This document shows, one piece after another, positions 32,281 through 40,175 of a stretch of 64,000 nucleotides of DNA; the stretch's first letter is position 1; every line of letters begins with the position of its first letter. The notes under the pieces were generated by a model. That model made no database searches, had not been told where the DNA came from, and worked only from the letters and a program-made list of their open reading frames with translations. Made by a program: the position numbers and the translations under genes. This DNA is from JALCRY01 sp050946575 (GTDB taxonomy: Bacteria > Bacillota > Clostridia > Peptostreptococcales > Anaerovoracaceae), in the NCBI GenBank assembly GCA_050946575.1, contig JBMNVB010000002.1, positions 1-64,000 on the forward strand. The letters run 5' to 3'.

Positions 32281-33216
32281 ATGACATTATCAGACATTTT
32301 CGGCGAAATGTCCGGCGGCATTACTGACGATTACGATCGGCAGACGGAGATCCTGAGGGATCAGCTGTCTGAAGCAGATGCCGTTCTGATCGGCGCCGGA
32401 TCCGGTCTGTCCACAGCGGCGGGGCTTACTTATTCAGGTGAACGGTTCCGGAAATACTTCGGGGATTTTGCTGAGAAGTACGGGATCGGCGATATGTATT
32501 CCGGAGGGTTTTACCCGTTCGGGGATCCGGAAACATACTGGGCATGGTGGAGCCGCCACATATATTGCAACCGGTACGTGAAAGCCCCTTCCGACGTATA
32601 TCCGGCATTGCTGTCCATCGTCAGGGATAAAGATTACTTTGTCCTTACTACCAATGTGGATCATCAGTTTCAGATGAACGGTTTTGATAAAGCAAGGCTG
32701 TTCTATACGCAGGGCGATTACGGCCTGCTGCAGAGCGTAGATCCCGGGATAAGGAAAACCTATGACAATGAGGAAATCATCATGAAAATGATGGAGGCGC
32801 AGGGATTCGTCCGGGACGCGGACGGCGTCTTTCAGCCACCGGAGAACGGAAAACTGAAAATGGAAGTGCCGCAGGAACTTATCCCGAAATGTCCGGATGA
32901 CGGAAGTGACATGACGGTCAATCTCCGCAGTGACGATACTTTCGTGCAGGATGACGGCTGGTATGGAGCGAGGGACCGGTATCTTGATTATGTCCGCCGC
33001 CATGAGCGGGATCGGATCCTTTATCTGGAACTGGGGGTCGGGATGAACACCCCTGTTATCATCAAGTTCCCATTCTGGCAGGCGGTCGAAAAGAATCCGA
33101 AGGCGTTTTATGTCTGCATAAATATGGGAGAAGCGGCAGTTCCGAAGGAGCTGAAATCACGTTCATTATGTATAGATCGTAACATTGCGGATGTACTGCA
33201 CGCTTTGAATAACTGA
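32281..33216 (+). CDS. Class M sirtuin (SirTM-like protein ADP-ribosyltransferase)
   Basis: A 311-residue Sir2-fold protein. It has GAGSGLSTAAGLTYSGERF (38-56), the TTNVDH motif with N125, and YTQGDYG (142-148) where ordinary sirtuins have a catalytic histidine, which is the mark of class M sirtuins. Characterised relatives ADP-ribosylate a lipoylated GcvH-like carrier protein. Zinc cysteines are normally QC-x3-C and CPxC; here they read QS (S152), G156 and CPDD (C204, D207), so three of four are missing. It opens an operon that ends in a macrodomain gene. No GcvH-L or lipoate ligase is nearby. GGAGGGAGCG precedes the ATG. Confidence 0.8.
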   Translation: MTLSDIFGEMSGGITDDYDRQTEILRDQLSEADAVLIGAGSGLSTAAGLTYSGERFRKYFGDFAEKYGIGDMYSGGFYPFGDPETYWAWWSRHIYCNRYVKAPSDVYPALLSIVRDKDYFVLTTNVDHQFQMNGFDKARLFYTQGDYGLLQSVDPGIRKTYDNEEIIMKMMEAQGFVRDADGVFQPPENGKLKMEVPQELIPKCPDDGSDMTVNLRSDDTFVQDDGWYGARDRYLDYVRRHERDRILYLELGVGMNTPVIIKFPFWQAVEKNPKAFYVCINMGEAAVPKELKSRSLCIDRNIADVLHALNN

Positions 33217-33246
33217 CAGCTGAAAATTATGAAGGAGGAACAAATC

Positions 33247-33858
33247 ATGAATGCACAGGATTGCCTGCAGATGTTAAGGGGAATCAAGGATGTTTCCTTT
33301 GCCACAGTGGATGAAGGCGGCATGCCTCACAACAGGATCATTGATGTGATGATCGTGGAAGAAGGCAGGCTGGTGTTCTGCACCGCACGCGGAAAGGATT
33401 TCTACCGTCAGCTGACCGCGAATCCGCACGTGGCGGTGAGCGGGCTGAACAGGAACTGGCAGATGATCCGTCTGACCGGTGATGTAAAGAAGCCGGATGA
33501 CGGGAAAAAGTGGATAGACCGCATCTTTGATGAAAATCCGTCAATGAATGATGTCTACCCGGGCGAATCGAGATATATTCTCGACCCGTTTGTGATCGAA
33601 TCGGGAAACGTGGAGTTCTTCGATCTCGGGACGAGCCCGATCCACAGAGAAAGTTTCGGCTTCGGAGGCAGCAAAGTGCGTGAAAAGGGCTTCTTTATCA
33701 CGGACAGCTGCATCGGGTGCGGCACATGCAAGTCGAACTGCCCGCAGCAATGCATTGATGAGGGAACACCGTTTGCGATCCGTCAGGAAAGCTGTCTCCA
33801 CTGCGGTCTGTGCTTTGAAAACTGTCCCGCAGACGCCATCAGAAGACGAGGGGAATGA
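33247..33858 (+). CDS. Pyridoxamine-5'-phosphate-oxidase-like flavin protein fused to 2[4Fe-4S] ferredoxin
   Basis: Residues 1 to about 130 form a split-barrel flavin-binding domain (VSFATVDEGGMPHNRIIDVM, then LVFCTARGKDFYRQL and HVAVSG). The C-terminus has two cluster motifs, CIGCGTCKSNCP and CLHCGLCFENCP. Such fusions are thought to be redox enzymes, but substrates are not established. The ATG at 33247 is used because AAGGAGG lies just before it; a start six codons earlier would put that motif inside the gene. It follows the sirtuin by 30 bases and precedes the ABC transporter by 5, so it belongs to the same operon. Confidence 0.8.
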   Translation: MNAQDCLQMLRGIKDVSFATVDEGGMPHNRIIDVMIVEEGRLVFCTARGKDFYRQLTANPHVAVSGLNRNWQMIRLTGDVKKPDDGKKWIDRIFDENPSMNDVYPGESRYILDPFVIESGNVEFFDLGTSPIHRESFGFGGSKVREKGFFITDSCIGCGTCKSNCPQQCIDEGTPFAIRQESCLHCGLCFENCPADAIRRRGE

Positions 33859-33863
33859 GATAG

Positions 33864-35402
33864 ATGATCCATGATATTTTTGAGCTTCTGGTCGTGAACC
33901 GGGACTTCTTCGGGAAGCTGCTTCTTGAGCATCTCGGGATCTCGTTCCTGGCTATTGCCATCGCCATCGTATTCGGGAGCGTCGTCGGCATACTCATCAG
34001 TGAATATCAGAAATCGGCGAAACTGACGCTCGGCGTGATCAACTTTATATACACGATACCGTCCATATCAATGCTCGGTTTTCTGATACCGTTTTCCGGC
34101 GTAGGCAATGCGACGGCCGTCATCGCTCTGACGATCTATGCGTTATTGCCGATGGTCAGGTCGGTACATACCGGTCTTACCAATGTCGACCCCGCGATCG
34201 TTGAAGCGGCCAGGGGAATGGGGAGCACCAGAAGACAGATCCTCTTCAGGGTGAAGCTGCCGCTCGCCATGCCTGTGATCATGTCAGGCATAAGGAACAT
34301 GGTAATAATGACCATCGCTCTGGCAGGCATCGCGTCCTTCATCGGCGCGGGCGGCCTGGGAGTCGCGATCTATCGCGGCATCACTACTAACAATGCGGCA
34401 ATGACGGTCGCGGGCAGTCTGCTTACCGCGGCGCTCGCGCTGATCGCGGATCTGATCCTCAGCATAATAGAGAAGAGAATGCAGAAGCATTCGAAGAAGG
34501 CGAAGCGCAATAACAAAATAGCGTTGATAATAGTTCTGGTCCTGACAGGCTGCCTGATCGTCACAGCTGCTGTTTCACAGAACAGGAACAGTAAAACCAT
34601 TAATATAGCGACGAAGCCGATGACAGAGCAGTATATCCTGGGCGAGATGATGGACATCCTGATCGAGCAGGATACCGATCTCAATGTCGAATTGACTCAG
34701 GGCGTCGGCGGCGGAACGTCGAACATAGATCCTGCCATTAAAAGCGGGGAGTTCGATCTTTATCCGGAATATACGGGTACGGCCTGGAACGCGGTATTGA
34801 AGAAAGACAGCGTCTACACGGAAGATCAGTTTGATGAACTGAAGGCAGCATATAAAGATTCGGGGCTGACCTGGACATGCATGTACGGCTTTGAAAATAC
34901 TTACGGACTCGTTGTCCGGAAAGAGATAGCGGACCGGTATGGGATCAGGAATTATTCGGATCTAAAAGGGATAGCATCAAGTCTTACATTCGGTGCGGAA
35001 TACGATTTCTATGAGCGCGAAGACGGGTACGACGCTTTATGCGACGCGTACGGGTTCAAGTTCGGCAAGACGATGGATATGGACATCGGCCTGAAGTATC
35101 AGGCGCTGGAGGAGAAGCAGATCGATGTCATGGTCGTTTTCACGACAGACGGTCAGATGTCCGATGCCGATGCGGTTGTGCTCACCGATGATAAGGGATT
35201 TTTCCCTTCGTATCTCTGCGGCAATGTCGTAAGAACCGAAGTCCTGAACGAACATCCGGAGCTCCGTGATGTCTTCGACAAGCTGTCGGGGCAGATAAAG
35301 AATGAAGACATGGTCGATATGAATTACGAAGTGGAAGTCGAAGGAAAGGAACCGAGGGATGTTGCAAAAGCGTTCCTTAAAGAACGCGGCATGATCCGTT
35401 AG
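33864..35402 (+). CDS. ABC transporter permease fused to substrate-binding domain (OpuC/EgtU type)
   Basis: Residues 1 to about 210 are a BPD-type permease with five to six helices and the EAA loop (EAARGMGSTRRQILFRVKLP). A further membrane helix (about 217-236) leads to an extracytoplasmic OpuAC-type binding domain (about 243-512; TKPMTEQYILGEMM, DLYPEYTGTAWNAV). Fusions of this kind import glycine betaine, choline, carnitine or, in some Firmicutes, ergothioneine. A thiol antioxidant would fit a redox-related operon, but the binding pocket cannot be judged here. The ATPase follows 11 bases later. Confidence 0.85.
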   Translation: MIHDIFELLVVNRDFFGKLLLEHLGISFLAIAIAIVFGSVVGILISEYQKSAKLTLGVINFIYTIPSISMLGFLIPFSGVGNATAVIALTIYALLPMVRSVHTGLTNVDPAIVEAARGMGSTRRQILFRVKLPLAMPVIMSGIRNMVIMTIALAGIASFIGAGGLGVAIYRGITTNNAAMTVAGSLLTAALALIADLILSIIEKRMQKHSKKAKRNNKIALIIVLVLTGCLIVTAAVSQNRNSKTINIATKPMTEQYILGEMMDILIEQDTDLNVELTQGVGGGTSNIDPAIKSGEFDLYPEYTGTAWNAVLKKDSVYTEDQFDELKAAYKDSGLTWTCMYGFENTYGLVVRKEIADRYGIRNYSDLKGIASSLTFGAEYDFYEREDGYDALCDAYGFKFGKTMDMDIGLKYQALEEKQIDVMVVFTTDGQMSDADAVVLTDDKGFFPSYLCGNVVRTEVLNEHPELRDVFDKLSGQIKNEDMVDMNYEVEVEGKEPRDVAKAFLKERGMIR

Positions 35403-35413
35403 GAGTAAAAACA

Positions 35414-36241
35414 ATGAGTGAAACGATTCTTGAATTCAGGCATGTAAAAAAGGCTTACGGAGATAATACTGTCATTAACGATCTCAGCTTTTCAGTAGAG
35501 AAAGGTGATTTTATCACCATGGTCGGTTCATCCGGATGCGGAAAGACGACAACTCTTAAAATGATCAATGCATTGATAGAGCCGACAGCGGGGGATATCT
35601 TTGTAGAAGGCATCAATATCAGAGAACGCGATCCTGTTCAGCTGCGTCGTTCCATAGGATATGCTATCCAGGGCAGCGTTCTGTTTCCGAATATGAGCGT
35701 CGAGCAGAATATCGCCTATGTCCCGAATCTGCTTAACAAGAAGGACAAAAAACGTACCGAGCAGGCGGTAGACAAGTGGATGAAAATAGTCGGACTCGAT
35801 CCGTCCATGAAGGAACGATACCCGAATGAACTTTCCGGAGGGCAGCAGCAGCGCGTCGGGATCGCCCGTGCGCTCGCAGCTTCGCCGGAGATCCTTCTGA
35901 TGGATGAACCGTTCGGTGCGGTAGATGAAATCACACGTTCATTTCTTCAGGATGAGATCATGCGGATCCACAGAGAAACAAATATTACTGTTTTGTTCGT
36001 GACTCATGATATTCAGGAAGCCCTGAAACTTGCCACGAAAGTGTTTATAATGGATCACGGAGAGATACAGCAGTACGATACACCGGATAATATCCTGCAG
36101 CATCCCGCCAATGAATTCGTCGAGAAGCTGGTACGGCGCGAGCGGCATACCTGCACGCTTGGCGAGGACAGGATCGGCAGCTGCGAATTCAGCAGGGCGG
36201 CGAGCGGATACAGTGTATCGGAAACAGCTGAAGAAAAATAA
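35414..36241 (+). CDS. ABC transporter ATP-binding protein (OpuCA-like)
   Basis: A 275-residue ATPase with Walker A GSSGCGKTT, Q-loop region GYAIQGSVLFPNMSVEQN, signature LSGGQQQRVGIARALA, Walker B ILLMDEPFGAVD and the switch histidine in VTHDIQEA. It belongs to the osmoprotectant/ergothioneine importer type but lacks the C-terminal CBS pair of longer OpuCA/OpuAA proteins. It partners with the permease-binding fusion directly upstream (AGGAG, 11-base gap) and is followed 15 bases later by the Rrf2 gene. Confidence 0.88.
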   Translation: MSETILEFRHVKKAYGDNTVINDLSFSVEKGDFITMVGSSGCGKTTTLKMINALIEPTAGDIFVEGINIRERDPVQLRRSIGYAIQGSVLFPNMSVEQNIAYVPNLLNKKDKKRTEQAVDKWMKIVGLDPSMKERYPNELSGGQQQRVGIARALAASPEILLMDEPFGAVDEITRSFLQDEIMRIHRETNITVLFVTHDIQEALKLATKVFIMDHGEIQQYDTPDNILQHPANEFVEKLVRRERHTCTLGEDRIGSCEFSRAASGYSVSETAEEK

Positions 36242-36256
36242 CAGGGGAGGCCTGAT

Positions 36257-36694
36257 ATGCAGATATCAACGAAATTCACGATAGCCATACATATCCTTGT
36301 TGCGTCAAAATATTTTGAAGGGCAGCAGAAGATAACGAGCCCGTTTCTTGCCGGCAGTATTGGTTCAAATCCTGTTATCGTGAGAAACATAATGCTTCTG
36401 CTGCATGAAGCGGGGATCATTGATGTGAAACGCGGGCCGGGAGGCATCACCCTGAATCGGCCGCTGTCGGAAATATCTTATCTGGATATATACAAAGCCG
36501 TGGAAACAAACAGCAGGGAAAATCTGTTCCGCTTTCATGAGAATCCGAATCCGCAGTGTCCGGTCGGGAAGAATATACACAGGGCGCTGGAGCGGTCGCT
36601 TGCCGATATCCAGTCCGATTTCGAGAAGGATCTCGCGTCACACAGCGTGCAGGAAGTATATGAAAATATCGAGGCGGCCCAGCGGGTGTCCTGA
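36257..36694 (+). CDS. Rrf2-family transcriptional regulator
   Basis: A 145-residue regulator starting MQISTKFTIAIHILV, with a winged helix (ITSPFLAGSIGSNPVIVRNIM ... LHEAGIIDVKRGPGGITL) and a YLDIYKAVE segment, typical of the YwnA/Rrf2 group. Only one cysteine is near the usual cluster region (C101 in PQCPVG), so it probably does not hold an Fe-S cluster like IscR or NsrR, though a single reactive thiol is possible. Its place inside the sirtuin operon makes it the natural candidate for control of the operon promoter. Confidence 0.82.
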   Translation: MQISTKFTIAIHILVASKYFEGQQKITSPFLAGSIGSNPVIVRNIMLLLHEAGIIDVKRGPGGITLNRPLSEISYLDIYKAVETNSRENLFRFHENPNPQCPVGKNIHRALERSLADIQSDFEKDLASHSVQEVYENIEAAQRVS

Positions 36695-36759
36695 ACCCTG
36701 ACCGGTCCCGATATCTGCAGGTCCGGATTTATCGGTTATTAAGAAGGGAAGGTAAGCTG

Positions 36760-37602
36760 ATGACTCAGGAAGAAAGAAGAATTTATCTGATCAGGGAACT
36801 TCAGAAGGAGATGCCCGAATTTGACCGATATCAGATCCCGGAAGATGAACAGGAGCAGCGGGATTTTCTCCGCGGTCTTTTCAATGTCCGTCCCGTTCAG
36901 CCGGCATCGGAAAAGTTCGTAAAGATCCAGGATGAATATCTTCAGGAGAGAGCGCGGGAAAAGGGGATCACGGATGCTTCCGGGCTTCCGCCGGTCCCTT
37001 CCGATAAGCGTCTGATCCTGTGGCAGGGAGATATAACAACGCTGAAATGCGATGCGATCATTAATCCGGCAAACTCGGGGCTCACCGGCTGCTGGAGGTT
37101 CTGTCATTCCTGCGCGGACAACTTGATCCAGAGTTTTTCGGGGATCCAGACACGGAAAGCCGGAAATGATTACATGGAGAAACAGCGGAAGATATATGGC
37201 GCCGATTACGAGCAGCCGACAGCAGTGCCGATGATCACCCCGGCATATAATCTGCCGTCGAAATATATTATTCATGTTGTCGGCCCGATCGCATTGCCGC
37301 ATCTGACGGAGCAGCATAAGGATCAGCTGGCGGAGTGCTACCGTGCAAGTCTTGACCTTGCAGCTGAGAACGGATGTGAGGATATTGCCTTCTGCTGCAT
37401 TTCCACGGGTGTTTTCATGTTCCCGGCGGATAAGGCGGCGGAGATCGCAGTCGCTGCTGTAAAGAAGTGGCTGGATAGCCATCCGGAAAGCTGTTTGAAG
37501 AAGGTTATCTTCAATGTGTTCAAGGACAGCGATCTGAGGATCTATCAGAGACTGCTCGGATCAGAGAATGGCAGGAGATCCGGGAAGACCGTCGGGGAGT
37601 GA
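36760..37602 (+). CDS. Zinc-type macrodomain protein (protein-ADP-ribose hydrolase)
   Basis: A 280-residue protein with a helical N-terminal extension (1-80) followed by a macrodomain: LWQGDITTLKCDAIINPANSG (ADP-ribose loop; NPANS rather than the usual NAANS), then GCWRFCHSC with C111, H116 and C118 as the likely zinc site of Zn-macrodomains, and ISTGVFMFPADKAAEIA. Relatives remove ADP-ribose put on by class M sirtuins, and the sirtuin opens this same gene row. The gap to the Rrf2 gene is 65 bases. A shortened copy of its 3' end exists at 39789-39923. Confidence 0.86.
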   Translation: MTQEERRIYLIRELQKEMPEFDRYQIPEDEQEQRDFLRGLFNVRPVQPASEKFVKIQDEYLQERAREKGITDASGLPPVPSDKRLILWQGDITTLKCDAIINPANSGLTGCWRFCHSCADNLIQSFSGIQTRKAGNDYMEKQRKIYGADYEQPTAVPMITPAYNLPSKYIIHVVGPIALPHLTEQHKDQLAECYRASLDLAAENGCEDIAFCCISTGVFMFPADKAAEIAVAAVKKWLDSHPESCLKKVIFNVFKDSDLRIYQRLLGSENGRRSGKTVGE

Positions 37603-37608
37603 AAAGTC

Positions 37609-37648
37609 ATAGCATGCTATTGACTTGCCAGATAATGTATGCTATATA
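37609..37648 (+). promoter_or_regulatory. marR promoter with ATAGCATGCTAT operator
   Basis: Operator palindrome ATAGCATGCTAT (37609-37620) abuts the -35 TTGACT (37620-37625); 17 bases later TATATA (37643-37648). The ATG begins only six bases after the -10 box, so the transcript would be leaderless or nearly so. The same palindrome recurs before the MATE gene. Confidence 0.65.
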
Positions 37649-37654
37649 TAGGCT

Positions 37655-38092
37655 ATGAAAAATTCCAATGAATTTCCTACACATTGCGGTTATCTGATCA
37701 AGCAGATATCTGACGGAATGGGGAAAAAAGCAAATAATCAATTGAGAGAACACGGTCTTACGATGATGCAGGCGAGTGTTCTGGATTTTTTGCAGCGCAA
37801 TGGGGAAGATGTGCCGCTTAAAAAGATCGAAAATACTTTCCGTATTTCCCAGCCAACAGTCTCAGGCTTATGTCACCGGATGGAGCAGAAGGGACTTATT
37901 GAACTGCATCAGGATCCTGCTAACATGAGCGCTAAGACAGCAGGACTCACAAAAAAAGGAGAGGTCCTGGTAAGAGAAGCAGGGACAGAAACTGCGAACA
38001 TGGAGGAAACTCTTTTGAAGGGAATGGATGAGGCGCAGAAAGAAGAACTGCAGTCATTGCTGAAAAAAATCCTGAAGAATCTCGGCGAATAA
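37655..38092 (+). CDS. MarR-family transcriptional regulator
   Basis: A 145-residue regulator with the MarR fold: GYLIKQISDGMGKKANNQLREHGLT, helix-turn-helix DVPLKKIENTFRISQPTVSGLCHRME, wing with DPANMSAKTAGLTKKG. It lies 68 bases before a MATE exporter and an identical palindrome precedes both genes, the usual layout of a MarR-controlled drug exporter. There is no ribosome binding site upstream; the start is placed by the family N-terminus and by the promoter only six bases away. Confidence 0.85.
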   Translation: MKNSNEFPTHCGYLIKQISDGMGKKANNQLREHGLTMMQASVLDFLQRNGEDVPLKKIENTFRISQPTVSGLCHRMEQKGLIELHQDPANMSAKTAGLTKKGEVLVREAGTETANMEETLLKGMDEAQKEELQSLLKKILKNLGE

Positions 38093-38109
38093 TTTTTTTC
38101 AACAAAGGC

Positions 38110-38121
38110 ATAGCATGCTAT
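38110..38121. promoter_or_regulatory. Second MarR operator before the MATE gene
   Basis: ATAGCATGCTAT, identical to the site at 37609-37620 in the marR promoter. Located 50 bases before the annotated MATE start. Confidence 0.6.
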
Positions 38122-38159
38122 TACTTTAAGGAGGGGTAAAAATAAAAGAAAATAAAAAA

Positions 38160-39527
38160 ATGGATGAAGCTGTGAAAAGCTTTGAATCCGGACCTGTCTC
38201 GATAGCAGTGCTCCGGAATGTCGTGCCCGCTATTCTCGCCATGATGATGGTGCTGATTTACAATCTGGCGGACACGTTCTTCATCGGTCAGACGCACAAT
38301 GACTTAATGGTCGCTTCGGTATCTCTTGCGACACCAGTGTTCATGATCTTCATGTCTGTGGGGACATTGTTCGGCATGGGAGGGACCTCAGTAATTTCCC
38401 GTGCCCTGGGTGAAAGGAATGTCGAATATGCAAAAAGAGTCTGCTCCTTTTGCATGTGGGCCTGTGTTGGTGTAGGGCTGATTGTGTCGATTCTGTTCTG
38501 GGTCTTCATGGATCCGCTGCTGAAGATCATGGGGGCCAGCGCAGAAACATTCACTTATACCAAATCGTATCTGAATATCGTCACGACCGGCGGTGTGTTC
38601 TCCATGATTTCCAATTGCTACGGCAATATCATCCGGGCAGAAGGAAATTCCACTATGGCAATGTCAGGCCTGCTGGTCGGGAATTTATTGAATGTTATAC
38701 TGGATCCGATCATGATCTTGACCCTTGGCTGGGGTATTCAGGGAGCCGCCTGGGCGACAGTCATAGGAAATTTCGTCGCCGCAATGATCTATCTTGTTTA
38801 TTACTGGACGGGACACTCTCCGCTGAGCATCAGCCCAAAGTATTTCTCTGTGAAAGGGAAAATAGCTTCCGGCGTCATCTCCATCGGCTTTCCGGCCTCT
38901 CTGGGGAATCTTCTGATGAGCATATCCCAGATGATCACCAACAGCTTTATGGCTTCTTATAATGACATGGCCGTGGCTGCCTACGGAGTATCTGCCAAAA
39001 TCATGATGATCGTGACTCTTGTCGGGATCGGTATCGGACAGGGGATCCAGCCTCTTCTGGGTTATTGCTACGGGGCGAAGAACCGCAGAAGGTTCAACGA
39101 ATCCCTGCGGTTCTCACTGATTTTTGCGTTGGTTTGCTGTGCAGCTGTGATAGTCCTGTGCATTGCTAATGTAGAAATTCTGGTCAAAATCTTTCTGACT
39201 AACTCAGATGCTCTGGAATACGGCATTCACTTCAGCAAGATCATGATGACCACCGGCTGGCTGTTCGGGATTTATTACGTGCTAATGAACGTAATGCAGG
39301 CACTGGGAAAGGCGATGCCCGCGCTGATCGTTTCCGTATGCCGCCAGGGTGCTGTATATATCCCGGCGGTCTTCATTTTGGGAGCGCTCATAGGCATGGA
39401 CGGTCTGGTTTGGGCTCAGCCCTGTGCCGATGTGATTTCTCTGATACTTGCTTTCTTCCTGTTTATTAAGTCAATGAAGCATTCGGACTGGACCGCGAAT
39501 ACACCGGCAACTGTACCGCACGAATAA
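38160..39527 (+). CDS. MATE-family multidrug efflux transporter
   Basis: A 455-residue MATE exporter with 12 membrane helices, starting near VLRNVVPAILAMMMVLIYNLADTFFIGQ and with the second-half motif GIGQGIQPLLGYCYGAKN. MATE proteins expel cationic drugs or other small molecules using Na+ or H+. The GGAGGGG ribosome binding site (38130-38136) is 23 bases from the ATG, too far, but is five bases from an in-frame ATA at 38142 that would add MKENKK, the N-terminus such proteins usually have. Either ATA is used or the start codon has mutated. The gene is under the MarR operator at 38110. Confidence 0.88.
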   Translation: MDEAVKSFESGPVSIAVLRNVVPAILAMMMVLIYNLADTFFIGQTHNDLMVASVSLATPVFMIFMSVGTLFGMGGTSVISRALGERNVEYAKRVCSFCMWACVGVGLIVSILFWVFMDPLLKIMGASAETFTYTKSYLNIVTTGGVFSMISNCYGNIIRAEGNSTMAMSGLLVGNLLNVILDPIMILTLGWGIQGAAWATVIGNFVAAMIYLVYYWTGHSPLSISPKYFSVKGKIASGVISIGFPASLGNLLMSISQMITNSFMASYNDMAVAAYGVSAKIMMIVTLVGIGIGQGIQPLLGYCYGAKNRRRFNESLRFSLIFALVCCAAVIVLCIANVEILVKIFLTNSDALEYGIHFSKIMMTTGWLFGIYYVLMNVMQALGKAMPALIVSVCRQGAVYIPAVFILGALIGMDGLVWAQPCADVISLILAFFLFIKSMKHSDWTANTPATVPHE

Positions 39528-39539
39528 TCACTGATAAAA

Positions 39540-39690
39540 AAAGAAGCTGCTTTGCCGTATATCCCCATTTTCGAAGAAGGAACGGATAGACCATATTGAA
39601 AAAAACGACTGCGAAGAGCAGAAGGATCCGGACGCCGCCCGAAAGCATCTTTGTCTTATCCGGGCTCGCTACGTAGATGATAAGATACGG
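39540..39690 (-). pseudogene. Possible remnant of a small membrane protein
   Basis: The minus-strand frame reads APYLIIYVASPD ... LLLFAVVFFNMVYPFLLRKW and AKQLLFLSVIIRAVQLPVY, which looks like the end of a small DUF6652-like membrane protein. It has no credible start and runs into the 3' end of the MATE gene on the other strand. Together with the macrodomain piece that follows, the gap 39528-40175 appears to be gene debris. The family call is weak. Confidence 0.25.
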
Positions 39691-39788
39691 CGCCTGGATC
39701 CCGCACCTGCCGCCCATTTCTCTTCTTTTCCCCGGGCTTCGGTGCACTCTCCCGGGAAGAAGGCACTTCCCTGTGATACAATAAAAAA

Positions 39789-39923
39789 ATGGGGAATGAG
39801 AAGAATAGCCTGCCGGTTAAGGTGATCTTCAATGTGTTTATGGACAGCAATCTGGGAATCTATCAGAGGCTGCTCGGATCAGAAAATGGTAAAAGGTTCA
39901 AGAAGATCAAGGAACATGGATGA
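39789..39923 (+). pseudogene. Fragment of a second macrodomain gene (3' end)
   Basis: A 44-codon frame (ATG at 39789, TGA at 39921) whose residues VKVIFNVFMDSNLGIYQRLL and GSENGKR match the end of the complete macrodomain protein at 36760-37602 (KVIFNVFKDSDLRIYQRLLGSENGRR). The catalytic part is absent. It is most simply the leftover of a duplicated or exchanged macrodomain gene. The bases 39924-40175 that follow hold no gene I can support, only the AT-rich leader of the next sirtuin. Confidence 0.7.
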
Positions 39924-40175
39924 GCATTTGACGGGCAAGTTCACATCAACAGAAGACTATTTACCGGAAAAATCAAACAATGAATATATGCGGCAATCCG
40001 ACAGGTTTTTCCGAAATGTCGTCGTTATATTTATTACAAGAATCTGTGTTTTTTTAACAAGCTTATAGATATTAGTTGTATGATATTAGTTGTATATAGA
40101 TATCTAATAATTGTAATCGGACTTAGTGTGTTTTTAGAGAATATAAGGGGAATATTCATACAGGAGAATCGGTTT

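Noticed and set aside
40080..40175. N-terminal membrane helix on the CobB-like sirtuin
   Set aside because: The frame is open upstream, but a ribosome binding site sits before the ATG at 40176, and the extra residues look like translated AT-rich leader.
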